DNA of 64,000 bases from an uncultured Lachnospiraceae bacterium (GCA_900317555.1 ONHF01000009.1:1-64000), one strand, 5' to 3'. Positions 26,852 through 35,806 are shown, counted from the first letter of the stretch. Program-made: numbers and translations. Notes: generated from the letters alone by a model not told the origin.

Positions 26852-28096
26852 ATGAGCAGTATTTCCATAACACTTGTTTCCAATTATATGAACCACCATC
26901 AGCTTCCGTTCTGCGAAGCCGTCATGAAAGAGGAAGATGTGGATTTTACCTTTATCCAGACGCAGGCGATGGAAGAAGAACGAAAGAAGATGGGCTGGGA
27001 AGATTATGACGGCCTCGGTTTTGTAAGATATCTGTACGACGATCCGGAAGGCGCGAGGGCGCTTATCCGGGACAGCGACGTTGTTTTGTACGGCTGGGCG
27101 CCGGAAGCCGCCGCGGAAATCCGCGCGCGCGCAGCGGAGGGGAAGCCGCTTGTCTGTGTCAGCGAACGGCTGTACAGGGAAGGGCAGTGGCGGATGTTCT
27201 CCCCTCGCGGACTGGTTGACAAATACAGAAATTTCGTCCGGTTCCGGGACAAACCGTACTATCTGTTCTGCGCGGGAGCCTATGTGGCTTCGGACTTTTC
27301 ACTGATTCACGCGTTTCCGGGGAAAATGCTGCGCTGGGGATATTTCCCGCAGCTGCGAAGATACGCGCCGGGCGAGCTCGAAAAGATCAAGGACGATGCG
27401 CAGCACGGCAAAACAATCGAAGTCACCTGGGCTGGCCGCTTTCTGGAGCTCAAACACCCCGAGTTCGCGCTTCGCCTTGCGAAGGACTTAAAGGACATGG
27501 GAGTTCTCATACATCTGAACATGATCGGCGCCGGAGACAAAGACGAGGAGTGCCGGTGTTTCGCGCAGGAGAACGGAATCGAAGATAATGTGACTTTTCA
27601 TGGCTTCCTGCCGGCAGATGAAGTGCGCGGCATTATGGAAAAGAGCCGTGTCTTTCTGTTTACGAGCGATCACGGCGAAGGCTGGGGCGCGGTTGTCAAC
27701 GAAGCGATGAACAGCGGATGCGCCGTGATCGCCGGTTCCGAAGCAGGCTGCGTCCCGGTTCTTATCCGGAACGGAGTCAGCGGCGTAATCTACAACCGGG
27801 AGAACTACGATGATTTTCTGGCAAAAGCCTATGCGGTCATCACCAATAAAGATCTGATGTACCGCCTCGGAGCCGGCGCGGCAAGAACAATCGGTGAAAT
27901 CTGGAACGAGGAGGTCGCGGCCAAGCGGCTCGTTCCGTTCTGCCGCAGCCTCAAAGACGGAAAAGACCCGATGCGCGATGCGGCAATGGAAGGGCCGTTA
28001 AGCCCGGCGCCGGTTCTGAAGCCGTTTCTTTCCGTGCCGGTCATGCGGCTCGAAAAGACGGTGTCCGGCATGCTCAGCACCGGAGGCGGCATATGA
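26852..28096 (+). CDS. glycosyltransferase family 4 (GT-B fold)
   Basis: A 414-residue protein. The C-terminal domain has VTWAGRFLELKHPEFALRLA, FHGFLPADEVRGIMEKS and TSDHGEGWGAVVNEAMNSGC, the standard family 4 donor site. The N-terminal domain is less typical (MNHHQLPFCEAVMKE). I take the ATG at 26852, just after the previous stop at 26847; AGGAG at about 26832 is somewhat distant. The last four bases overlap the next gene. Function in glycan assembly is inferred from the cluster. Confidence 0.87.
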   Translation: MSSISITLVSNYMNHHQLPFCEAVMKEEDVDFTFIQTQAMEEERKKMGWEDYDGLGFVRYLYDDPEGARALIRDSDVVLYGWAPEAAAEIRARAAEGKPLVCVSERLYREGQWRMFSPRGLVDKYRNFVRFRDKPYYLFCAGAYVASDFSLIHAFPGKMLRWGYFPQLRRYAPGELEKIKDDAQHGKTIEVTWAGRFLELKHPEFALRLAKDLKDMGVLIHLNMIGAGDKDEECRCFAQENGIEDNVTFHGFLPADEVRGIMEKSRVFLFTSDHGEGWGAVVNEAMNSGCAVIAGSEAGCVPVLIRNGVSGVIYNRENYDDFLAKAYAVITNKDLMYRLGAGAARTIGEIWNEEVAAKRLVPFCRSLKDGKDPMRDAAMEGPLSPAPVLKPFLSVPVMRLEKTVSGMLSTGGGI

Positions 28097-29208
28097 CGGC
28101 GGGCGGCAGCTCCGCGGGGCAGGAGCCGTTAGTATCGGTGATTGTGCCGGTTTTCAACGCGGAGAAGTTTCTTTCAAAAACGCTGTCCTCGATCCGCGGC
28201 CAGACTTACCGCAATCTGGAAATCATTCTGGTGGATGACGGATCGAGGGACCGGTCACTTGCGATCTGCCGCGAAGCGGCGCAGGAAGATGACAGGATCA
28301 AAGTCCTGACCAAAGAAAACGGCGGAGCCGGTTCCGCGAGAAACATGGGGATTCTTGCGGCGCAGGGCGCGTTGATCGGTTTTGCCGATTCGGACGATCT
28401 TCTGTACCCCGATATGTATGAAACGCTGGTTGCGGGATATCTGCAGGCCGGAGAAGAGCTGGCGAAGGCCGGCAGAACAGACGCCGCTCCGGCAGCAGAC
28501 ACGGGAGCAAAAGATGCGTTTTCCGGAAAGCCGTTTCTTATCCAGACGGGGCGCGAAGAAATTGACGAGGAAGGAAAACGCCTGCCGGACGCGGTGATAC
28601 CGCCTGCCTCTGTCACCCGGATCCGGGCGTCTGATTTCGCAAGGTCGCTCCTTCTGTATACCGGGGACTCGTCCATGTGTACCAAGCTGACGCCGGCAGG
28701 GCTTCTGCGGGAGAATCTGTTCGAGGAAAAAACGCTCGGAGAAGATTTCGGCCTTTTGATGCGGCTGTGCGGCCGGATCGCCGGTGTCGTGAATCTGCCA
28801 TCCACGGGTTACCGCGTCGTGCACCGCGCGGGAAGCGCGACGAGAAGGGGAAGCGCAGCTCAGTTTTCCAAAGCCTATGTGGACATCGTGCGGCAGGCCG
28901 ACAAGGTCGAGGAGGAGATTGTGCCGGAGCATCCGGAGCTTTCGGATGCCGCGAAGGCATTCGCGCTGATCGAACGGCTCGATTATCTGCTGCATGTCCC
29001 GGTCCGGGACATGAACCGGCAGAATCTGTTTTACACGGAAGTCTGCGGGTATCTGCGCCGCAATTTACGCGTTATGTGCGCAAGCCCTCTGATCGGGGCA
29101 AAGAAGAAGCTGTATCTGCTTCTTCTGACAGCAGCGCCCGTAACCGTAAGAAAGGTGCATCTTCTGCTGCGCGGCAGGAAGATGGCGAAAGAGAAGATGA
29201 CAAGGTAA
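28093..29208 (+). CDS. glycosyltransferase family 2
   Basis: A 371-residue GT2 protein, last gene of the glycan cluster. It begins VSVIVPVFNAEKFLSKTL, has VDDGSRDRS and NGGAGSARNMGI, and the metal-binding pair in FADSDDLLYPD. The region 120-180 is an Ala/Asp-rich insertion. EKTLGEDFGLLMRL is the acceptor-side ED motif. The C-terminal 100 residues are helical and basic, perhaps for membrane association. The start overlaps the upstream stop (ATGA). Confidence 0.88.
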   Translation: MTAGGSSAGQEPLVSVIVPVFNAEKFLSKTLSSIRGQTYRNLEIILVDDGSRDRSLAICREAAQEDDRIKVLTKENGGAGSARNMGILAAQGALIGFADSDDLLYPDMYETLVAGYLQAGEELAKAGRTDAAPAADTGAKDAFSGKPFLIQTGREEIDEEGKRLPDAVIPPASVTRIRASDFARSLLLYTGDSSMCTKLTPAGLLRENLFEEKTLGEDFGLLMRLCGRIAGVVNLPSTGYRVVHRAGSATRRGSAAQFSKAYVDIVRQADKVEEEIVPEHPELSDAAKAFALIERLDYLLHVPVRDMNRQNLFYTEVCGYLRRNLRVMCASPLIGAKKKLYLLLLTAAPVTVRKVHLLLRGRKMAKEKMTR

Positions 29209-29278
29209 TGCCGCGGAAAGATGACCGTGGCGTGCCGCCGGGCAGCACCGCAGCCGCAGGGTCGGCACACGGTATATC

Positions 29279-29307
29279 TTGACATCCGGAACGCGCTGAA
29301 GTAAGGT
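29279..29307 (+). promoter_or_regulatory. promoter candidate for thiamine operon
   Basis: A consensus TTGACA at 29279-29284 is followed 17 bp later by TAAGGT at 29302-29307. It lies about 50 bases before the TPP aptamer, so the aptamer would be in the 5' leader. The -10 is weak. Confidence 0.5.
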
Positions 29308-29355
29308 TAATAGCTGTGGACGGTTTCGTCCGGATTCCAAATTCATAAATGAACA

Positions 29356-29440
29356 TCGCTAGGGGCGCTGACGCTGAGACTCCGCATTCGCGGGGACCCT
29401 TATTACTTGAACCGGATAATACCGGCGTAAGGAAGCAGAT
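29356..29440 (+). ncRNA. TPP riboswitch aptamer (THI element)
   Basis: The conserved THI-box parts appear in order: AGGGGCGCTGACGCTGAGA, an arm hairpin, ACCCTT, ACTTGA, CCGGATAAT, CCGGCGTAAGGAAGC. Flanking GCT and AGC can close P1. It precedes a thiamine salvage operon, so thiamine pyrophosphate binding should switch the operon off through the hairpin at 29458-29483. Confidence 0.95.
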
Positions 29441-29457
29441 TATCTGATAACGCGCAG

Positions 29458-29483
29458 CCTCCCGGTGTCCCGGGAGGTTTTTT
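29458..29483 (+). terminator. riboswitch terminator that also contains the thiM ribosome binding site
   Basis: CCTCCCGG (29458-29465) pairs with CCGGGAGG (29470-29477) around TGTC and is followed by six T. GGGAGG of the 3' arm is also the only Shine-Dalgarno sequence for the ATG at 29485. The same hairpin could therefore stop transcription or hide the ribosome site. Confidence 0.85.
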
Positions 29484-29484
29484 G

Positions 29485-30285
29485 ATGCCCAGTTCTGTTT
29501 TCGCGGCCGTACGCGCGCGGCAGCCCCTGATTCACGCAATTACAAATCCGGTAACGATGAATGACGTTGTCAACATGATTCTCGCCAGCGGTGCGCTCGC
29601 CATCTGCGCGGACAATCCGGAGGAAACGCGGGAGATCACGCTTCTTTCGGACGGACTTCTTCTCAATACCGGTATGCCCTGTGACGAGAAGCTGCGCGCG
29701 ATGATCCGGGCAGGACGGGCTGCAAATGAAAAGGGAATTCCGGTCGTTCTGGATCCTGTCGGCGCAGGCGCTTCGCAATATCGAAAGCGTTTCCTGAAGG
29801 AGCTGCTGCGGCAGGTGCGGGTGGACTGCGTCCGCGCGAACCGGTCGGAGACGGCGGCCCTCTGCGGCGTTTCGTTCGAAGCACGCGGCGTTGAAAGCGC
29901 CGATGTATCCGCGGATACGGACAGTATCCGGCGACTTTCGGAAAAGCTCGACGCCGTGATCGCGGTTACGGGCGAAGAAGATCTGGCTGTGTATAAAGAA
30001 ACGGTACTGAAAAGCCGCACCGGCTGCGCGATGCAGAAGAGGATCACCGGCGCGGGATGCATGCTGGGCGGCCTGATCGCGGCGGCGCTTGCGGGAAACC
30101 GGAAGAGCCTTTCTTCGAAAGGGGAGCAGCCTGCCGGCGCCGCGGATGTACTGGCCGTGCACGAAGTGCTGCAGGCGTATGGCGAAGCGGCGGAAATTGC
30201 ACAGGAGCGCACGCTGTCGGATCAAAAGGCAGGGACGGCATCGTTTAAAACCTTTTTCATCGATGCGGTCAGCCGGATGGAGTAA
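29485..30285 (+). CDS. thiM: hydroxyethylthiazole kinase
   Basis: A 266-residue ribokinase-like enzyme that phosphorylates 4-methyl-5-hydroxyethylthiazole for thiamine salvage. Family marks are the N-terminal PLIHAITNPVTMNDVVN, VVLDPVGAGAS with conserved catalytic residues, and ITGAGCMLGG as the anion-hole motif containing the catalytic cysteine region. A TTG one codon upstream is possible, but ATG at 29485 is 7 bases from GGGAGG. It is the first gene behind the TPP riboswitch. thiE follows 34 bases later. Confidence 0.95.
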   Translation: MPSSVFAAVRARQPLIHAITNPVTMNDVVNMILASGALAICADNPEETREITLLSDGLLLNTGMPCDEKLRAMIRAGRAANEKGIPVVLDPVGAGASQYRKRFLKELLRQVRVDCVRANRSETAALCGVSFEARGVESADVSADTDSIRRLSEKLDAVIAVTGEEDLAVYKETVLKSRTGCAMQKRITGAGCMLGGLIAAALAGNRKSLSSKGEQPAGAADVLAVHEVLQAYGEAAEIAQERTLSDQKAGTASFKTFFIDAVSRME

Positions 30286-30319
30286 GAGGCGCTGCGCGGC
30301 CTGCAGGAGGATTTATGTC

Positions 30320-30955
30320 ATGAGATTCAATGAAGAGATGCTGCGCGTCTATGCTGTCACGGACAGAAGATGGCTGCGAGGGAAGACGCTTCCGGAGGCC
30401 GTGGAGGAAGCGCTCAAAGGCGGCGCTACGCTTGTGCAGCTGCGCGAGAAAGAGATGGACAGCGAAAGCCTTGCGGAAGAGGCGGTGCAGGTGCTGGCCG
30501 TATGCAGAAGATACGGCGTGCCTCTGATTATCGATGACAATGTCCGGGTCTGCCTGGAGAGCGGCGCGGACGGCGTACATGTCGGTCAGTCGGATATGAA
30601 CGTCCTTGAGGCAAGAAAGCTTCTCGGGCCGGAGCGGATTGTCGGCGCGACCGCGCACAATCTTTCGGAAGCGCTGCAGGCACAGGAAGAAGGCGCCGAT
30701 TATCTCGGCTGCGGCGCTGCGTTCGGCTCCGCCACCAAGAAAGACGCAAAGCCGATTAACCGCGCGCAGTACAAGGTGATCACGTCATCTGTGCGGATAC
30801 CGGTCTGCGCGATCGGCGGCATCACAAAAGAGAATATTAAGGAGCTGCATGGCGCGGGGCTTTCGGGCGTCGCGGTCGTATCCGCACTCTTTGCGGCGGA
30901 CGATATAGAAGAGGCGGCTTCGGAGCTTAAAAAGCTTTCGGAAGGACTTGTGTAA
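30320..30955 (+). CDS. thiE: thiamine-phosphate synthase
   Basis: A 211-residue TIM-barrel enzyme joining the pyrimidine diphosphate to thiazole phosphate. Typical motifs: YAVTDRRW, TLVQLREKEMDS, LIIDDNVRVCLESGADGVHVGQSDM, GATAHNLSEA (usually GxSxH or GxTxH), GCGAAFGSATKKDA, and PVCAIGGI. AGGAGG at 30305-30310 supports the ATG at 30320; a longer in-frame extension into thiM has no support. It lies between thiM and thiW. Confidence 0.95.
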   Translation: MRFNEEMLRVYAVTDRRWLRGKTLPEAVEEALKGGATLVQLREKEMDSESLAEEAVQVLAVCRRYGVPLIIDDNVRVCLESGADGVHVGQSDMNVLEARKLLGPERIVGATAHNLSEALQAQEEGADYLGCGAAFGSATKKDAKPINRAQYKVITSSVRIPVCAIGGITKENIKELHGAGLSGVAVVSALFAADDIEEAASELKKLSEGLV

Positions 30956-30992
30956 CACCGGTCATTTTCTTATGAACTGGAGGAAATAGATT

Positions 30993-31499
30993 ATGAAACA
31001 TGAAACACTGAAAAAACTGGCGGCGTCAGGGATGATGGTCGCGCTGATTATTGTTTTGTCGGGATTCTATATTCCGGTCGGCGCTTCGAAATGCTTCCCC
31101 GTGCAGCACATGATGAACATCCTTTCGGCGGTTCTTCTGGGACCGTTCTGGGGCGTCGGCATCGCGTTCTGCGCGTCTCTCATACGGAATCTTATGGGAA
31201 CCGGAACCTTGATGGCGTTTCCGGGGAGCATGGTCGGCGCGCTCTGCTGCGGGCTTGTTTTTTCTAAAACCAGGAAGTTCCTTCCGACCTACATCGCGGA
31301 AGTCGCCGGCACGGGCATTCTGGGAGGACTTCTCGCATACCCTGTCGCGGTTTATCTGATGGGTAAGGAAGCGGCGCTGTTCACTTATGTCGTGCCTTTC
31401 CTTGTCAGCACGGCCGGAGGTACGCTCATCGCGGCGGTCCTGATCGGAATTCTTTTAAAAACGCACGCGCTTGGCAAGCTCAGAGAGCTTGCACAGTGA
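30993..31499 (+). CDS. thiW: ThiW, substrate-binding S component of an ECF thiazole transporter
   Basis: A 168-residue membrane protein with about five to six hydrophobic segments. ThiW proteins are S components that capture hydroxyethylthiazole and use shared EcfA/EcfT units encoded elsewhere. The segment PVGASKCFPVQHMMNILSAV and GTGTLMAFPGSMVGAL are characteristic. A TGGAGGAAA site precedes the ATG. It is followed by two small hairpins before thiD, one of them GGTTCCG/CGGAACC at 31502-31520. Confidence 0.92.
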   Translation: MKHETLKKLAASGMMVALIIVLSGFYIPVGASKCFPVQHMMNILSAVLLGPFWGVGIAFCASLIRNLMGTGTLMAFPGSMVGALCCGLVFSKTRKFLPTYIAEVAGTGILGGLLAYPVAVYLMGKEAALFTYVVPFLVSTAGGTLIAAVLIGILLKTHALGKLRELAQ

Positions 31500-31600
31500 C
31501 AGGTTCCGGATAACGGAACCACCGGCAGGCCGGGGGCACCACCTTCTGCCGGTATAGAAAATTAGTGCATTGTTTCTCGGAAAGGCAGAGGAGGTAAAGA

Positions 31601-32428
31601 ATGAGAACAGCATTAACAATCGCCGGAAGTGATTCCAGCGGAGGCGCCGGCATTCAGGCAGATATCAAAACAATGATGGCCAACGGCGTTTTCGCCATGA
31701 GCGCCATCACGGCAATGACTGCGCAGAATACGACCGGCGTTACGGCAATCATGGACGCCACTCCCGAATTTTTGAAAGCGGAGCTGGACGAAGTATTTAC
31801 GGATATCTTCCCGGATGCGGTAAAAATCGGTATGGTATCGAAGAGCAGCCTGATCCGCGTGATCGCGGAAAGGCTGCGGTTTTACAAGCCTGGATTTATT
31901 GTTGTGGACCCTGTCATGGTCGCGACTAGCGGCGCGAAACTGATCAGCGACGAGGCGGTGCGCACACTCAGGGAAGAGCTGCTTCCGCTCGCGACAATTC
32001 TGACGCCGAACATTCCGGAGACCGAAGTGCTCTCGGGAATGGAAGTCCGGGGGCCGGAGGATATGATCCGCGCGGCGGAAAAGATCAGCAGGAACTATCA
32101 CTGCGCGGTTCTTTGCAAAGGCGGACACAATGTCAGCGACGCGAACGACCTTCTGTACCGGGACGGCTCTTACCGGTGGTTCTACGGAAAGCGGATCGAC
32201 AACCCGAATACGCACGGCACGGGCTGCACGCTCTCGAGCGCCATTGCCTCGAATCTTGCCAAAGGCTTTGACCTCGATACATCGGTTGAACGCGCAAAAG
32301 CCTATATCTCGGGCGCGCTCGGCGCAATGCTGGATCTTGGACACGGGAGCGGTCCGATGAATCATTCGTTCGCCTTCTCCGGAAGATTTATGGAAATGCC
32401 GGACGCGGCAGAGGAGGCGAACGCATGA
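31601..32428 (+). CDS. thiD: hydroxymethylpyrimidine/phosphomethylpyrimidine kinase
   Basis: A 275-residue ribokinase-fold enzyme making HMP pyrophosphate in two steps. Marks: TIAGSDSSGGAGIQADIKTM at the N-terminus, VVDPVMVATSGAKL, LTPNIPE, and the anion hole NTHGTGCTLSSAIASNLAKG with catalytic cysteine. GCAGAGGAGG lies upstream of the ATG. The 100-base gap after thiW holds hairpins that may process or attenuate the message. The stop overlaps the start of cytX by four bases. Confidence 0.95.
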   Translation: MRTALTIAGSDSSGGAGIQADIKTMMANGVFAMSAITAMTAQNTTGVTAIMDATPEFLKAELDEVFTDIFPDAVKIGMVSKSSLIRVIAERLRFYKPGFIVVDPVMVATSGAKLISDEAVRTLREELLPLATILTPNIPETEVLSGMEVRGPEDMIRAAEKISRNYHCAVLCKGGHNVSDANDLLYRDGSYRWFYGKRIDNPNTHGTGCTLSSAIASNLAKGFDLDTSVERAKAYISGALGAMLDLGHGSGPMNHSFAFSGRFMEMPDAAEEANA

Positions 32429-33654
32429 AAAAACTGACCCCGTTTCAGTCGGCCCTCATCTGGTTCGGCGCCGGCGTTTCCATTGCCGAGATCTTAACAG
32501 GAACGTACTTCGCGCCGCTTGGTTTTGCGAAAGGGCTCGCGGCCATTCTGACCGGGCATGTCATCGGGTGTGTCATGATGTTTCTCGCCGGGATTATCGG
32601 CGGCAGAACGCGGCGCAGCGCGATGGAAACCACGAAAATGAGCTTCGGAAAAAGAGGCGGCGTTTTCTTCGCAGCCATCAATGTGCTGCAGCTGGTCGGC
32701 TGGACCGCGATCATGATCTATGACGGCGCGGATGCGACAAAAAGTCTGTTCGGAGGAAGCTCCCGCGGGTTACTTTCCGGATCTTTTCTCTGGTGCCTTG
32801 TGATCGGCGGTCTGATCCTTTTATGGATTGCAGTCGGCATTACAAATCTCGGCATTATCAATAAGATTTCGATGTCCGCGCTGTTCATTCTTTCGATCGT
32901 TCTGAGCGTCATCATCTTCCAGGGAGGCGCGGGAAGTGCGGCGCCTGCAGCGGGAGATGCGATCTCGTTCGGCAGCGCCGTGGAGCTTGCGGTCGCAATG
33001 CCGCTGTCCTGGCTGCCTCTGATCAGTGATTACACAAGAGAAGCGGAAAAGCCTGTTGCTGCGACAGCCGCGAGCGTCATTACCTACGGACTGATTTCGG
33101 TCTGGATGTATGTGATCGGCATGGGCTCGGCTATCTATACAGGCGAAAGCAATATCGCAAATGTTCTGGCTGCCGCGGGACTTGGCGCGGCAGCGCTTGT
33201 CATTCTGATTCTGTCCACGGTTACGACGACATTTCTGGATGCCTGGTCTGCCGGTATTTCCGCCGAGTCGCTGACGGAAAGCTCCGGGGTGCCGGAGGAA
33301 GCTAAGAAGCGCTTCCGCTTCGACGGCAGAAAAACCGCGTTCGCGGTCACAATCCTCGGCATGGTACTCGCCGCGCTGTTCAACATGGACGACATCACGC
33401 CGTTTCTGTATCTGATCGGTTCTGTTTTCGCGCCGATGATCGCGGTGCAGATTGCAGACTATTTCATTCTGAAGCAGGATCACTTTGAAGAGAAGTGCAG
33501 CGTCCGCTCAATGCTTGTGTGGGCGGCCGGGTTTGTTTTGTACAGACTCCTGATGAAAGTGGATCTGCCGCTCGGAAACACGCTGCCGGATATGCTGATT
33601 ACGACGGCGCTCGCCGTACTTGCGGGAAAATTCGCTGCGGGGAAAAACAGATAG
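32425..33654 (+). CDS. cytX: putative hydroxymethylpyrimidine transporter (CytX, NCS1 family)
   Basis: A 409-residue membrane protein of the cytosine/purine permease class with about twelve hydrophobic segments. The start (TPFQSALIWFGAGVSIAEILTG) and LSWLPLISDYTREAEKP are typical of CytX, a family found next to thiamine genes and thought to import HMP. It overlaps thiD by four bases and closes the TPP-regulated operon. With ThiW it gives uptake of both thiamine halves. Confidence 0.92.
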   Translation: MKKLTPFQSALIWFGAGVSIAEILTGTYFAPLGFAKGLAAILTGHVIGCVMMFLAGIIGGRTRRSAMETTKMSFGKRGGVFFAAINVLQLVGWTAIMIYDGADATKSLFGGSSRGLLSGSFLWCLVIGGLILLWIAVGITNLGIINKISMSALFILSIVLSVIIFQGGAGSAAPAAGDAISFGSAVELAVAMPLSWLPLISDYTREAEKPVAATAASVITYGLISVWMYVIGMGSAIYTGESNIANVLAAAGLGAAALVILILSTVTTTFLDAWSAGISAESLTESSGVPEEAKKRFRFDGRKTAFAVTILGMVLAALFNMDDITPFLYLIGSVFAPMIAVQIADYFILKQDHFEEKCSVRSMLVWAAGFVLYRLLMKVDLPLGNTLPDMLITTALAVLAGKFAAGKNR

Positions 33655-33686
33655 TATTTCGAAAAAGATGTCGTGATTATATATGA

Positions 33687-33739
33687 ATACCACCGTCCCG
33701 CTCGCCGTTTCTATGGAAAACACAGGGGGATGGTGGTAT
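33687..33739 (+). terminator. long-loop hairpin after thiamine operon
   Basis: ATACCACCGTCCC (33687-33699) pairs with GGGATGGTGGTAT (33727-33739) with one G-T pair and a 27-base loop; ATTTAT follows. It may end the thiamine operon or act in the ilvE leader. Confidence 0.5.
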
Positions 33740-33865
33740 ATTTATCTGTAATCCGCACTGTTTTCCATCGGAAGACACGGACAAAGCCGGCAAAAGGCCC
33801 CCGCAGCGCAGCAGCCGCGGACCTGACATATGATCATACGGACAGACGTAAGAGGAGTGAAAACC

Positions 33866-34903
33866 ATGGAGAAGAAAAATCTGGACTGGGAAAATCTGAG
33901 TTTTGCTTACATCAGGACAGACTACCGCTATGTCGCGAACTATACGGCGAAGGCAGGCTGCTGGGATGAGGGAGCACTGACAGAAGATGACAAGATTGTG
34001 ATGAGCGAGGACGCGGGCGTTCTGCAGTATTCACAGTCTGTTTTTGAAGGCCTAAAGGCTTATACGACCAAGGACGGACATATCGTATGCTTCCGCCCCG
34101 ATCTGAACGCACAGAGAATGTATGATTCCGCGCTTCGTCTTGAAATTCCGCCGGTTCCCGTTGAACAGTTCGTGGACGGCGTACATAAGGTTGTCGAAGC
34201 CAATGCGGCATGGGTTCCGCCGTACGGAACAGGTGCGACGCTCTATATCAGACCTTATGTCTTCGGGATCAGCCCGGTCATCGGTGTAAAGCCCGCGGAC
34301 GACTATCAGTTCAGAATTTTCACGACGCCGGTCGGACCGTATTTCAAAGGCGGCGCGAAGCCGATTTATGTAAGAGTCACGGACTATGACAGAGCGGCAC
34401 CGCACGGTACCGGCAATATCAAGGCAGGCCTGAACTACGCGATGTCTCTGAAGGCGATTGTGGACGCGCATGAAAAGGGATTTGCCGAGAACATCTATCT
34501 GGACGCGGCAACAAGAACGAAGATCGAGGAAACCGGCGGCGCAAATATCCTCTTCGTCGATCAGGACAATACACTTGTTGTTCCCAAGTCGGATTCGATT
34601 CTTCCTTCGATCACAAGAAGAAGCCTTGTCTATGTTGCGGAGCATTACCTTGGCATGAAGGTCGATGAAAGACCGGTCTACTTCAAGGAAGTCCGGGACG
34701 GAAACTTCAAGGAGTGCGGCCTGTGCGGTACCGCGGCTGTCATCAGCCCGATCGGAAAGATCAATGACCATGGCACGGACATCACACTTGCTTCCGGCAT
34801 GGAGAAGATGGGCCCCTGGATGACAAAGCTGCGCGAGACGCTGCTCGGCATTCAGGAAGGCGAGCTTGAGGCTCCCGAAGGCTGGATTCACAGAATTATG
34901 TAA
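33866..34903 (+). CDS. ilvE: branched-chain amino acid aminotransferase
   Basis: A 345-residue PLP enzyme of fold type IV (class II-like, larger form) that transaminates leucine, isoleucine and valine. Recognisable parts: SVFEGLKAY, FRPDLNAQRM, YIRPYVFG, the PLP lysine in GNIKAGLNYA, and CGTAAVISPIG. AGAGGAG lies about 8 bases before the ATG at 33866; an earlier in-frame ATG at 33830 is less supported. It appears monocistronic, and no T-box leader is visible upstream. Confidence 0.94.
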   Translation: MEKKNLDWENLSFAYIRTDYRYVANYTAKAGCWDEGALTEDDKIVMSEDAGVLQYSQSVFEGLKAYTTKDGHIVCFRPDLNAQRMYDSALRLEIPPVPVEQFVDGVHKVVEANAAWVPPYGTGATLYIRPYVFGISPVIGVKPADDYQFRIFTTPVGPYFKGGAKPIYVRVTDYDRAAPHGTGNIKAGLNYAMSLKAIVDAHEKGFAENIYLDAATRTKIEETGGANILFVDQDNTLVVPKSDSILPSITRRSLVYVAEHYLGMKVDERPVYFKEVRDGNFKECGLCGTAAVISPIGKINDHGTDITLASGMEKMGPWMTKLRETLLGIQEGELEAPEGWIHRIM

Positions 34904-34984
34904 TTTGGATCTGCAAGGCCTGCGGGCGGCTGCCACGGGATCGCGCTGAAAACGCGGCTGCCCCCGGCAGGCAATGGGGGAAAC

Positions 34985-35746
34985 ATGACAGAAGAGGACA
35001 AAATCCGGACATTGAATCAACTGATCCGGGGAAGCGAAAATGTTGTTTTCTTCGGCGGCGCGGGCGTCTCGACGGAAAGCGGCGTACCCGATTTCCGTTC
35101 ACAGGACGGTCTCTACAACCAGCACTACAAATATCCGCCGGAGACCATCTTAAGTCATACGTTTTACCGGCAGCTCCCCGGCGAGTTCTACCGGTTTTAC
35201 AGGGACAAGATCCTTCTGCCCGGCAGAAACGCAAAGCCCAACGCCGCACATTTGAAGCTTGCACAGTGGACGAAGGAAGGCAGACTGAAGGCGATCATCA
35301 CGCAGAACATTGACGGCCTGCATCAGGCGGCCGCGAGGGCTGTGGGAGCGCCCGAGGACAATATTCTGGAGCTGCACGGCAGTGTCCTTCGCAATTACTG
35401 CGAGCGCTGCCACGCGTTTTACGATGTGCAGTATATGATCGATCACAGCAAAGGCGGCGCGGTGCCGAAGTGCGAAAAGTGCGGAGGCCCCGTAAAGCCG
35501 GATGTCGTTCTGTACGAAGAAGGCCTGAACATGACCACCTTAAATCGCGCGGTGGACGCAATCACGAATGCGGACGTTCTGATTATCGGCGGAACGTCTC
35601 TTGTCGTTTATCCGGCAGCAGGGCTGATCGATTATTACCAGGGCCATAAGCTTGTCCTGATTAATAAAAGCGCGACCAGCCGTGATTCGCAGGCGGATCT
35701 TGTTATTTCGGACAGTATCGGTAAAGTTCTCGGGAGCCTTGATTAA
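34985..35746 (+). CDS. NAD-dependent protein deacylase (sirtuin)
   Basis: A 253-residue Sir2-family enzyme removing acyl groups from lysine with NAD+ as co-substrate. It shows GAGVSTESGVPDFRS, TQNIDGLH, the catalytic histidine in LELHGS, the zinc site C-x2-C (YCERC) and C-x2-C (KCEKC), and GTSLVVYPAAGL. The length and the zinc pairs fit bacterial class U/III sirtuins. It starts 81 bases after ilvE with no clear strong terminator between, so read-through is possible. Confidence 0.95.
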   Translation: MTEEDKIRTLNQLIRGSENVVFFGGAGVSTESGVPDFRSQDGLYNQHYKYPPETILSHTFYRQLPGEFYRFYRDKILLPGRNAKPNAAHLKLAQWTKEGRLKAIITQNIDGLHQAAARAVGAPEDNILELHGSVLRNYCERCHAFYDVQYMIDHSKGGAVPKCEKCGGPVKPDVVLYEEGLNMTTLNRAVDAITNADVLIIGGTSLVVYPAAGLIDYYQGHKLVLINKSATSRDSQADLVISDSIGKVLGSLD

Positions 35747-35769
35747 TTACAGCTCCCGTAAAATTTTAC

Positions 35770-35799
35770 TTGAACTTTCAGGCGGACGCATGCTATTAT
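35770..35799 (+). promoter_or_regulatory. rpsF operon promoter
   Basis: TTGAAC at 35770-35775 and TATTAT at 35794-35799 are 18 bp apart, with a TG two bases before the -10. This gives a leader of about 125 bases before rpsF. Confidence 0.75.
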
Positions 35800-35806
35800 G
35801 TAAGTC

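Noticed and set aside
33655-33865. T-box leader before ilvE, suggested by GGTGG within the hairpin.
   Set aside because: The conserved T-box antiterminator sequence and specifier structure are not visible; only a simple hairpin is present.
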